Source of the DNA: Actinomycetes bacterium
Lineage (GTDB): Bacteria > Actinomycetota > Actinomycetes > Propionibacteriales > Propionibacteriaceae
Length of the DNA stretch: 5,581 bases
NCBI GenBank assembly: GCA_023432725.1
Contig: JAEYUH010000238.1
Location: forward strand, 1-5,581
Direction of reading: 5' to 3'
Shown: piece after piece, positions 1 through 4,970 of the stretch
Numbering within the stretch: the first letter of the stretch is position 1
Layout: the number at the start of each line of letters is the position of its first letter
Made by a program: the position numbers and the translations under genes
Notes under the pieces: model-generated
The model's database searches: none
Told to the model about the DNA's origin: nothing
Seen by the model: only the letters and a program-made list of their open reading frames with translations

Positions 1-1424
1 TTGCCGCCCGAGGTCTTCATCAGGTCCTTCTTGCGGTCGGTGATGGTCAGGTAGCCGTCGGCGTCGAGCTTGCCGATGTCGCCGGTGTGGAACCACCCGT
101 CCTTGATCACCTCGGCGGTCTTCTCCGGGTCGTTGTGGTAGCCACGCATGACGCCGGGGCCGCGCACCAACACCTCGCCGTCCTCGGCGATCTTCAGCTC
201 GGTGCCCGGGATCGCCGGCCCGACCGTCCCGAAGCGCGGGGCGGTGGGCAGGTTGACGCAGGTGACGGCGCTGGTCTCCGTCAGTCCGTAGCCCTCCACG
301 ACCAAGAGGCCGGCGGAGTAGAACCAGGCCTGGACCTGAGACGACAGCTTCGCCGAGCCCGAGATGAAGAACTCGATGTTGCCGCCCATCCGCTCCTTCA
401 GCTTGCTGAAGACCAGGCGGTCCGCGATCGTGTAGGCGAGATTCATGGCCGGCGGCAGCGACCGTCCGGCCAGGCGGTACTCCCGGCTGGCGCGACCGAC
501 CGCGAACGCCCAGCGGGCGATCCGGCCCTTGATCCCGCCGCTTGCCGACGACAGCAGCACCGCCGAACGCACCTTCTCGAAGATGCGCGGGGCGCCGCAC
601 ATGAACTCCGGCTGCACCACTCCGAGGTTGGGGACGATCTTGTCGATCCGCCCGTCCACCGCGGACGCGAAGCCGATGCCGACCTGGCAGGCGAGCAGTG
701 CCTTGCCGAAGACGTGCGACAGCGGGAGCCACAGGTACTGCAGCTTCGCGGCATCGAGGATGTTGAGCCGGTCGACCCCGAAGGCGATGTACACCCAACT
801 GCGGTGGATGAGCTCGACACCCTTGGGCAGTCCCGTCGTCCCCGAGGTGTAGATCAGCGTCGACAGGCTGTCACCGTTGACGGCCGCGCCGGCGGCGCTC
901 ACCGCGTCCGGCTGCTCGGCGAGCAGCGCGTCGCCGCGGGCCTCCAGCTGGTCCCAGGACAGCGTGTGCTCGCCGTCGCCGCTGCCGTCCATCAGCACGA
1001 TGTGGTGGACCTGCCCACGGACGTCCTCGTCCAGCACCTTGGCCGCCTGCTCGGCATTCTCGGCGATCAGCGTCACCGCGCCGCAATCGCGCAGGATGTG
1101 CTGGAAGTCGTCGCTTTGGGTGTTGGGGTAGATGGTGGTGGTCGCGCCGCCGGCGACATTGATCGCCAGGTCGATGAGCACCCACTCGATCCGGGTGCTG
1201 GACGCGATCGCGACCCGCTGCTCGTAACCCAGGCCCAGCGAGAGGAGACCGGCGGCGAGCCGCTCCACCCGGCGCTGGGTCTCGCGCCAGCTGATCGACA
1301 CCCAGTTCTCGCTGGCGTCCAGGAACCGGAAGGCCTCCTTGTCGGGCGTCTGTTCCACCCGCCAGGCGAACATCCCGCCTACCGTCTCAGGCTTTCCGGC
1401 GAGAATTTCCTCGGCAGTGGTCAT
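1..1424 (-). CDS. Long-chain fatty-acid-CoA ligase (AMP-binding, FadD/FAA1-like), 3' end cut by window edge
   Basis: Activates a fatty acid with ATP to an acyl-adenylate and transfers it to coenzyme A, feeding beta-oxidation or lipid synthesis. Translating the minus strand from the ATG at 1424-1422 gives 474 uninterrupted codons starting MTTAEEILAGKP. Adenylation motifs appear in the right order: P-loop YTSGTTGLPKG (residues 192-202), the LPLSHVFG block (233-240), YGLTE (379-383), TGDIG (447-451) with the ribose-binding Asp at 449, and the hinge DRKKDLMKTSGG (463-474). The reading frame continues off the window, so roughly the last 120 residues, including the C-terminal catalytic lysine expected in this superfamily, are not seen. 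The start is supported by GAAGGGGG at 1440-1433, 8 bases upstream. The motif spacing and long N-terminal domain resemble the bacterial FadD15/FAA1 type (about 600 aa). Chain-length specificity cannot be read from sequence. It diverges from the marR-like gene. A 461-residue plus-strand frame over the same bases is an antisense shadow. Confidence 0.95.
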   Translation of the reverse strand, partial: MTTAEEILAGKPETVGGMFAWRVEQTPDKEAFRFLDASENWVSISWRETQRRVERLAAGLLSLGLGYEQRVAIASSTRIEWVLIDLAINVAGGATTTIYPNTQSDDFQHILRDCGAVTLIAENAEQAAKVLDEDVRGQVHHIVLMDGSGDGEHTLSWDQLEARGDALLAEQPDAVSAAGAAVNGDSLSTLIYTSGTTGLPKGVELIHRSWVYIAFGVDRLNILDAAKLQYLWLPLSHVFGKALLACQVGIGFASAVDGRIDKIVPNLGVVQPEFMCGAPRIFEKVRSAVLLSSASGGIKGRIARWAFAVGRASREYRLAGRSLPPAMNLAYTIADRLVFSKLKERMGGNIEFFISGSAKLSSQVQAWFYSAGLLVVEGYGLTETSAVTCVNLPTAPRFGTVGPAIPGTELKIAEDGEVLVRGPGVMRGYHNDPEKTAEVIKDGWFHTGDIGKLDADGYLTITDRKKDLMKTSGG

Positions 1425-1432
1425 GCGGGTGG

Positions 1433-1440
1433 CCCCCTTC
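1433..1440 (-). promoter_or_regulatory. Ribosome binding site of the acyl-CoA ligase gene
   Basis: On the minus strand GAAGGGGG lies 8 bases before the ATG at 1424. It is purine-rich and complementary to the 16S rRNA 3' end apart from one position. It decides this start over downstream in-frame codons. Confidence 0.6.
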
Positions 1441-1465
1441 AGGTCGTCCTCGACTGGTGCGTCGC

Positions 1466-1494
1466 AGTCTAGGTGGGCCGCGACCGGGAGGGAA
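1466..1494 (-). promoter_or_regulatory. Possible weak promoter of the acyl-CoA ligase gene
   Basis: A minus-strand TAGACT (1471-1466) fits the TAnnnT pattern of an actinobacterial -10 box and would place the transcript start near 1459, about 35 bases before the ATG. The hexamer 17 bases upstream (TTCCCT, 1494-1489) is a poor -35, so this is only a candidate. No better minus-strand pair was seen between 1425 and 1777. Confidence 0.25.
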
Positions 1495-1630
1495 AGCGCT
1501 GCTCCCCGCGCGTCCCACGCCGCCAGAGCGGTTTCGGAACCCCGCAACCGTCCCCGCCCACCCGGCTCCGGCACCGTCCGCATCACCCCTGGAACCCCGC
1601 CCCGACCAGCCCCGAAGCCCTCCGCTCGCG

Positions 1631-1700
1631 CCAACTTCTGCCAGCGGGCCGGCGCGGCCGACACCCACGTCTGCCAGCCCCTACAGGTGGCAGAAGTTGG
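1631..1700. repeat. 13-bp perfect inverted repeat, 44-base spacer
   Basis: CCAACTTCTGCCA at 1631-1643 is matched exactly by its reverse complement TGGCAGAAGTTGG at 1688-1700. The match stops at both ends. The octamer core CAACTTCT recurs a third time at 1750-1757, between the -35 and -10 boxes of the MarR promoter. CTGCCAG also occurs three times in the same orientation, at 1638-1644, 1671-1677 and 1706-1712, spaced 33 and 35 bases. The arms could be binding sites for a regulator, or a dispersed intergenic repeat; the long spacer argues against a simple terminator, and neither flanking gene ends here. Confidence 0.85.
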
Positions 1701-1735
1701 GGGCTCTGCCAGTCCCCTGCCGGCCGCCGATCCCT

Positions 1736-1752
1736 TTCAATTGAACTCTCAA
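1736..1752. promoter_or_regulatory. Overlapping palindromes at the -35 box, candidate MarR operator
   Basis: TTCAATTGAA (1736-1745) is a perfect 10-bp palindrome, and TTGA-ACTC-TCAA (1741-1752) is a perfect 4-4-4 inverted repeat sharing the TTGA half. Both cover the -35 hexamer at 1741-1746. MarR dimers commonly bind short AT-rich palindromes over their own promoters, so autorepression is a reasonable inference. Nothing here shows binding directly. Confidence 0.45.
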
Positions 1753-1769
1753 CTTCTTTGGCGTAGAAT
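1741..1769 (+). promoter_or_regulatory. SigA-type promoter of the MarR-family gene
   Basis: TTGAAC (1741-1746) and TAGAAT (1764-1769) are separated by exactly 17 bases, which is close to the TTGACA/TATAAT consensus and stands out in GC-rich surroundings. The last base of the -10 box is 8 bases before the GTG at 1778, so transcription should start at or within a base or two of the start codon. Confidence 0.8.
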
Positions 1770-1777
1770 CGTCCCCT

Positions 1778-2236
1778 GTGAGAACCATCGAGAAGCCGCC
1801 GTGGCTGACTGCTGACCAGCAACAGGTCTGGCGCACCTACCTCGATGGCACCAACCGCCTGATGCGGCATCTCGAGGCCGAGTTGCGTCAGTTCGACCTC
1901 GATCTCGGGGAGTACGAGATCATGGTGCGGCTGTCCGAGGCCCAGGACCGGGCGATGCGGATGTCAGAACTGGCCGACCAGGTCGGGCAGTCCCGCTCCC
2001 GGCTCACCCACACCGTCACCCGGATGGAGAACAAGGGTCTCGTCGCCCGCGGCTCCTGTGCCGGCGACCGGCGCGGAGTGATGGCCTCCCTCACCGACCA
2101 GGGGTACGCCTTCCTGGTCAAGGTGGCGCCCTACCACGTCGCGTCGGTGCGCGAGATCCTCGTCGACCCGGTCTGCGCCGAGGACTTCGAGGCGCTTGGA
2201 CGGGTGATGCAGCGCGTCCTCGACGCCGAGGTGTGA
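1778..2236 (+). CDS. MarR-family winged-helix transcriptional regulator
   Basis: A 152-residue protein, typical length for the family, acting as a dimeric cytoplasmic DNA-binding regulator that usually represses and releases DNA when a small ligand binds. The order is: N-terminal dimerisation helix (about 10-40), FDLDLGEYEIMVRLSEA (39-55), helix-turn-helix with MSELADQVGQSRSRLTHTVTRM (62-83), then the beta-wing (about 88-108) carrying the conserved DRR at 97-99, and a C-terminal dimerisation helix (about 113-150). The wing has a cysteine at residue 94 just before DRR; similar wing cysteines are common in actinobacterial homologues. The GTG start is chosen because the family N-terminus begins here and because the -10 box ends 8 bases upstream, leaving no room for a ribosome binding site: a leaderless mRNA is implied. 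It diverges from the acyl-CoA ligase gene, which is a candidate target besides itself. The ligand is unknown. Confidence 0.93.
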   Translation: MRTIEKPPWLTADQQQVWRTYLDGTNRLMRHLEAELRQFDLDLGEYEIMVRLSEAQDRAMRMSELADQVGQSRSRLTHTVTRMENKGLVARGSCAGDRRGVMASLTDQGYAFLVKVAPYHVASVREILVDPVCAEDFEALGRVMQRVLDAEV

Positions 2237-2265
2237 GAATTCACCACCCGCGGGGCTGGCATACT
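2233..2265 (+). promoter_or_regulatory. Possible promoter and small inverted repeat ahead of ettA
   Basis: CATACT at 2260-2265, preceded by TGG (2257-2259), resembles an extended -10 element (TGn plus hexamer) and would start transcription near 2272, about 30 bases before the ettA ATG. No good -35 is present. Upstream, GTGA-GAAT-TCAC (2233-2244) is a 4-4-4 inverted repeat that begins at the marR stop codon and shares the TGA-N4-TCA pattern with the palindrome over the marR promoter. ettA could also be read through from marR across the 66-base gap. Confidence 0.35.
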
Positions 2266-2290
2266 TGTGCCGCCTTCTGCATCGCTCTCG

Positions 2291-2296
2291 AAGGAG
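2291..2296 (+). promoter_or_regulatory. Ribosome binding site of ettA
   Basis: AAGGAG lies 6 bases before the ATG at 2303. This strong Shine-Dalgarno site fixes the start there rather than at the in-frame TTG at 2267, which would add 12 residues unlike the family. Confidence 0.85.
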
Positions 2297-2302
2297 CCCC
2301 CA

Positions 2303-3985
2303 ATGCCTGAGTTCGTGTTCACCATGCACAACGTCCGCAAGAAGCTGGGCGAGAAGCTGGTTCTCGACAACGTCACCATGTCCTTCTACGAGGACGCCAA
2401 GATCGGCGTCGTCGGGCCGAACGGTGCCGGCAAGTCGACGATGCTGAAGCTGATGGCGGGCATGCTCCGCCCGGACAACGGCGACGTCATGCTGGCCAAG
2501 GGCAAGACGGTGGGCATCCTCGAGCAGGAGCCGCCGCTGACCGAGGGCAAGACCGTGCTGGAGAACATCCACGAGGCGGTCGCCGAGACCAAGGGGATGC
2601 TCGACAGGTTCAACGAGGTGTCGCTGGCGATGGGCGACCCTGACGCCGACTTCGACGCCCTGCTGACCGAAATGGGCGAACTGCAGACCGAGCTCGACCA
2701 CCGCAACGCGTGGGACCTCGACTCCCAGCTCGAGCAGGCGATGGATGCGCTGCAGTGCCCCCCGAGTGACGCGCTCGTGGACGTGTTGTCCGGCGGCGAG
2801 CGGCGCCGGGTCGCGCTGTGCAAGCTGCTGCTGCAGCAGCCCGACCTGCTGCTGCTGGACGAGCCCACCAACCACCTCGACGCCGAGAGCGTGAACTGGC
2901 TGGAAGGCCACCTGAAGAACTACCCGGGTGCGGTGCTGGCGGTCACCCACGACCGGTACTTCCTCGACAACGTCGCCGGCTGGATCTGCGAGATCGACCG
3001 CGGCAGGCTGCACCCCTACGAGGGGAACTACTCCACCTACCTTGAGACCAAGAAGTCCCGGCTCCAGATCGAGGGACGCAAGGACGCCAAGCGCGCCAAG
3101 ATCCTTGAGCGCGAACTGGAGTGGGTGCGCTCCAACCCGAAGGCCCGGCAGGCGAAGAACCGCGCCCGGCTGGCCCGCTACGAGGAACTCGCCGCCGAGG
3201 CCGACCGGAACCGGCAGATCGACCTCACCGAGATCAACATCCCGCCAGGCCCCCGCCTGGGCAACGACGTGCTGCAGGCGGTCAAGCTGACCAAGGGGTT
3301 CGGCGACCGGGTGCTGATCGACAACCTGTCGTTCACCCTGCCCCGGGCGGGCATCGTCGGCATCATCGGGCCGAACGGCGTCGGCAAGACCACGCTGTTC
3401 AAGATGCTGATCGGCGAGGAGCAGCCGGACGCCGGCGAGCTGAAGGTCGGCGCCACCGTCAAGTTCTCCTATGTCGACCAGAGCCGGGCCGGGATCGACC
3501 CTGGCAAGAACGTCTGGGAGGTGGTCTCCGACGGCCTCGACCACATCAAGGTCGCCAGCTTCGAGATGCCCTCGCGGGCCTACGTCGCGTCCTTCGGGTT
3601 CAAGGGTCCCGATCAGCAGAAGCTGGCCGGGGTGCTGTCCGGGGGTGAGCGGAACCGCCTCAACCTCGCCCTGACCCTGAAGATGGGCGGCAACGTGCTC
3701 CTGCTGGACGAGCCGACCAACGACCTCGACGTCGAGACCCTGCAGTCGCTGGAGGACGCGCTGCTGGAGTTCCCCGGCTGCGCCGTGGTGATCTCCCACG
3801 ACCGTTGGTTCCTCGACCGGGTGGCCACCCACATCCTGGCCTGGGAGGGCACCGACGAGGACGAGGCCAACTGGTTCTGGTACGAGGGCAACTACGCCGA
3901 CTACGAGGAGAACAAGGTGGCCCGCCTCGGGGTTGAGGCTGCCCGTCCGCACCGCACCGCCCACCGCCGCCTGACGCGGGACTGA
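2303..3985 (+). CDS. ettA: EttA-type ABC-F ATPase (energy-dependent translational throttle protein)
   Basis: A 560-residue soluble ABC-F protein with two ATPase domains and no membrane segments. In E. coli, EttA binds the ribosomal E site and gates the first elongation step according to ATP/ADP level. Domain 1: Walker A GPNGAGKST (38-46), a short arm insertion (about 95-140), signature LSGGE (162-166), Walker B ending LLDEPTNHLD with catalytic Glu187, H-loop His216. A basic linker (about 242-322) corresponds to the P-site tRNA interaction motif. Domain 2: Walker A GPNGVGKTT (356-364), signature LSGGE (445-449), Walker B with Glu470, H-loop His499. All ATPase residues are intact. The N-terminus MPEFVFTM and C-terminal end RLTRD are EttA-like, and length matches (about 555 in E. 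coli), so the gene is complete and is not an antibiotic-resistance ABC-F, which lacks this start and end. It runs into the TRIC gene 5 bases on. The 703-residue minus-strand frame beneath it is an antisense shadow. Confidence 0.95.
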   Translation: MPEFVFTMHNVRKKLGEKLVLDNVTMSFYEDAKIGVVGPNGAGKSTMLKLMAGMLRPDNGDVMLAKGKTVGILEQEPPLTEGKTVLENIHEAVAETKGMLDRFNEVSLAMGDPDADFDALLTEMGELQTELDHRNAWDLDSQLEQAMDALQCPPSDALVDVLSGGERRRVALCKLLLQQPDLLLLDEPTNHLDAESVNWLEGHLKNYPGAVLAVTHDRYFLDNVAGWICEIDRGRLHPYEGNYSTYLETKKSRLQIEGRKDAKRAKILERELEWVRSNPKARQAKNRARLARYEELAAEADRNRQIDLTEINIPPGPRLGNDVLQAVKLTKGFGDRVLIDNLSFTLPRAGIVGIIGPNGVGKTTLFKMLIGEEQPDAGELKVGATVKFSYVDQSRAGIDPGKNVWEVVSDGLDHIKVASFEMPSRAYVASFGFKGPDQQKLAGVLSGGERNRLNLALTLKMGGNVLLLDEPTNDLDVETLQSLEDALLEFPGCAVVISHDRWFLDRVATHILAWEGTDEDEANWFWYEGNYADYEENKVARLGVEAARPHRTAHRRLTRD

Positions 3986-3990
3986 GCGGC

Positions 3991-4671
3991 GTGGACCTGG
4001 TCGAGGCGAGCACGCAGCTGGTCCGTGCGCTCGACCTCCTCGGGGTCGCGGCGAACGTGCTGCTGGCCGGGGCACTGGCGCGCGCCCGTCGGTTCGACCC
4101 GGTCGGCTTCCTCTTCCTCGGCATCGTCGGCGGCCTGGGCGGCGGCATGCTGCGCGACACCCTGCTGCAGGCGGGGACCCCGGTGGCCTTCACCGACCCC
4201 GCCTACCTCGGGCTCGCCCTGGGGGTGGCGATCTTCGCCTACTTCGTCTTCACCGACGGCGTCTGGTGGCGGCGCAGCGTGCGCTTCATCGACGCGATCG
4301 GGCTCGGCACCTGGGGGGCCGTCGGCGCAGGCAAGGCGCTCGCCGCGGGCCTGGGTTGGTTGCCGGCGATCCTGCTCGGGACGGTGACGGCAGTGGGCGG
4401 CGGCATGATCCGCGACGTCCTGGTGCAGCGCACCCCCATCGTGTTCGGTGGCAACACCCTCTACGCCACCTGCGCCACCATTGCAGCGACGGTCGCCGTC
4501 GCGCTCGACGGTCTCACCCCGGCCGGCTGGCAGGGCCCGAACACGCTGATCGCGGCGCTGGTCGGCGGCACGCTGTGCCTGGTCGCCTACCGGCGTGGCT
4601 GGCGACTGCCCGAGGCGAGGGCCTGGACCCTCGTCCCCCGCGGCCGCCGCTCCGGCTCCAGCCCCTCCTGA
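3991..4671 (+). CDS. TRIC cation channel family membrane protein (YadS/YicG, formerly UPF0126)
   Basis: A 226-residue hydrophobic protein of about seven membrane segments (near 10-30, 38-58, 71-88, 98-119, 123-143, 154-173 and 184-201). It contains two copies of the family's glycine-rich element, GGLGGGMLRD (47-56) and VGGGMIRD (135-142), the internal duplication expected of trimeric intracellular cation channel homologues. Prokaryotic members form K+-permeable trimers in vitro, but their role in the cell is poorly known. The C-terminal 25 residues are basic and Ser/Pro-rich and probably cytosolic. The GTG start lies 5 bases after the ettA stop with only a weak purine stretch ahead of it, so translation is probably coupled to ettA. 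No other in-frame start fits the first membrane segment as well. Why a channel should be coupled to a translation factor is not evident from the sequence. Confidence 0.9.
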   Translation: MDLVEASTQLVRALDLLGVAANVLLAGALARARRFDPVGFLFLGIVGGLGGGMLRDTLLQAGTPVAFTDPAYLGLALGVAIFAYFVFTDGVWWRRSVRFIDAIGLGTWGAVGAGKALAAGLGWLPAILLGTVTAVGGGMIRDVLVQRTPIVFGGNTLYATCATIAATVAVALDGLTPAGWQGPNTLIAALVGGTLCLVAYRRGWRLPEARAWTLVPRGRRSGSSPS

Positions 4672-4674
4672 CTC

Positions 4675-4701
4675 CGGCGGGCGGCCGGCTCGTGCCTGCC
4701 G
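4675..4701 (+). terminator. GC-rich hairpin just after the TRIC gene, weak terminator candidate
   Basis: CGGCGGGC (4675-4682) pairs with GCCTGCCG (4694-4701) over 8 pairs including one G-U, with an 11-base loop, beginning 3 bases past the stop codon. There is no T-run afterwards, so it may only slow polymerase or protect the mRNA end. GC-rich stems of this size arise easily by chance in this composition. Confidence 0.25.
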
Positions 4702-4787
4702 CGCGACGGTGCGGACGTCGTCCACCTGTCGCCACATTTCGCCGGAGGATGTACCACCGGTGGCCGACGGGCCGGAACTGATGCCGG

Positions 4788-4818
4788 AAAGCAGGGGTCA
4801 GGTGTTGTCACCCCTGCT
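4788..4818 (-). terminator. Hairpin, candidate terminator for minus-strand transcription from ssb
   Basis: AGCAGGGGT (4790-4798) and ACCCCTGCT (4810-4818) form a perfect 9-bp stem with an 11-base loop. Read on the minus strand the stem ends in CTTTCC, a short T-run, so termination of transcripts coming from ssb is the better orientation. Read on the plus strand it is followed by C-rich sequence. It is about 150 bases past the ssb stop. Confidence 0.45.
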
Positions 4819-4847
4819 CCCCCATCATTGGTGACAACACACTGACC
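4796..4847. repeat. 17-bp inverted repeat with one bulged base
   Basis: GGTCAGGTGTTGTCACC (4796-4812) pairs with GGTGACAACAC, a bulged A at 4841, and CTGACC (4830-4847), leaving a 17-base loop. It shares bases 4796-4798 and 4810-4812 with the 9-bp hairpin, so the two cannot form at once. This is far longer than expected by chance and is the strongest secondary structure in the window. Confidence 0.85.
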
Positions 4848-4855
4848 GCGGTCAG
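4842..4855. promoter_or_regulatory. 14-bp perfect palindrome, candidate operator
   Basis: CTGACCGCGGTCAG is its own reverse complement. Its left half is also the outer arm of the 17-bp inverted repeat. It overlaps the -10 box and expected start of a possible minus-strand promoter, a classic place for a repressor to bind. Which protein would bind is unknown; palindromes of this kind are typical of TetR-like dimers. Confidence 0.5.
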
Positions 4856-4883
4856 CATAGCGCGGAATTCATCAGGAGATCAA
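4854..4883 (-). promoter_or_regulatory. Possible minus-strand promoter inside the convergent region
   Basis: TTGATC (4883-4878) and TATGCT (4859-4854) are 18 bases apart, each matching four of six consensus positions, in an AT-richer patch. Transcription would start near 4847 and run leftward through the palindrome and hairpins, with no protein gene ahead on that strand before the TRIC gene, which would be read antisense. Confidence 0.35.
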
Positions 4884-4970
4884 TAACCCAGGCGTCGTCG
4901 GAGGCGCGATGGCCTTGACCGGCGTCTCGACGGCCTGCTGACGGCGGCCCGTCGGCAGCTGACCAGACTG

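Larger units (their letters stand above)
1425..1777. other. Divergent intergenic control region
   Basis: A 353-base stretch between the divergent acyl-CoA ligase and MarR genes. Open frames cross it on both strands, but their translations are rich in Pro, Arg and Gly, lack family resemblance and lack ribosome binding sites, so I call no gene. The left part (about 1480-1625) is C-rich with no clear structure. The right part (1631-1777) holds the 13-bp inverted repeat, three copies of the octamer CAACTTCT/AGAAGTTG, short palindromes and the MarR promoter, each listed separately. Confidence 0.8.
4672..4970. other. Convergent intergenic region, non-coding
   Basis: 299 bases between the convergent TRIC and ssb stop codons. 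Frames crossing it have no family resemblance. The only ribosome-site-plus-ATG (GGAGG then ATG at 4909) gives ten codons. The TRIC side holds a GC-rich hairpin (4675-4701) and a CCACCGGTGG palindrome (4754-4763). The centre (4790-4855) has nested inverted repeats listed separately. An AT-richer patch (4860-4890) holds a possible minus-strand promoter. Confidence 0.8.

Noticed and set aside
87..1472. 461-residue plus-strand open frame
   Set aside because: It lies antisense to the acyl-CoA ligase, whose motifs are all in order on the minus strand. Its translation has no recognisable family and is rich in Arg, Gly, Asp and Val as expected for GC-rich antisense frames.
1473..1870. Several 90-160 residue open frames across the divergent intergenic region on both strands
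   Set aside because: Translations are Pro/Arg/Gly/Ser-rich, overlap real genes or the promoter, and have no ribosome sites.
2267..2302. In-frame TTG start 12 codons before the ettA ATG
   Set aside because: It overlaps the AAGGAG site and adds residues not found in EttA proteins; the ATG has ideal spacing to the ribosome site.
2825..2857. CTG/CAG triplet run with a 14-bp palindrome inside ettA
   Set aside because: It encodes the conserved KLLLQQPDLLLLDE run before Walker B, so codon choice for Leu and Gln explains it.
1964..4075. 703-residue minus-strand open frame across marR, ettA and the start of the TRIC gene
   Set aside because: Long antisense frames are a normal by-product of G/C-ending codons. 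The plus strand shows complete MarR and EttA proteins with intact motifs, and the antisense translation is repetitive Leu/Val/Gly/Asp without a family.
4754..4763. CCACCGGTGG palindrome after the TRIC gene
   Set aside because: Ten-base GC-rich palindromes are frequent in this composition and nothing nearby gives it a role.
4808..4828. Six-codon minus-strand frame MMGEQG in the hairpin loop, a possible leader peptide
   Set aside because: No ribosome binding site precedes it and the composition shows no regulatory codon run; six codons easily occur by chance.
4901..4941. GGAGG followed by ATG at 4909 giving a ten-codon plus-strand frame
   Set aside because: No family, no promoter visible ahead of it, and the length is too short to separate from chance.
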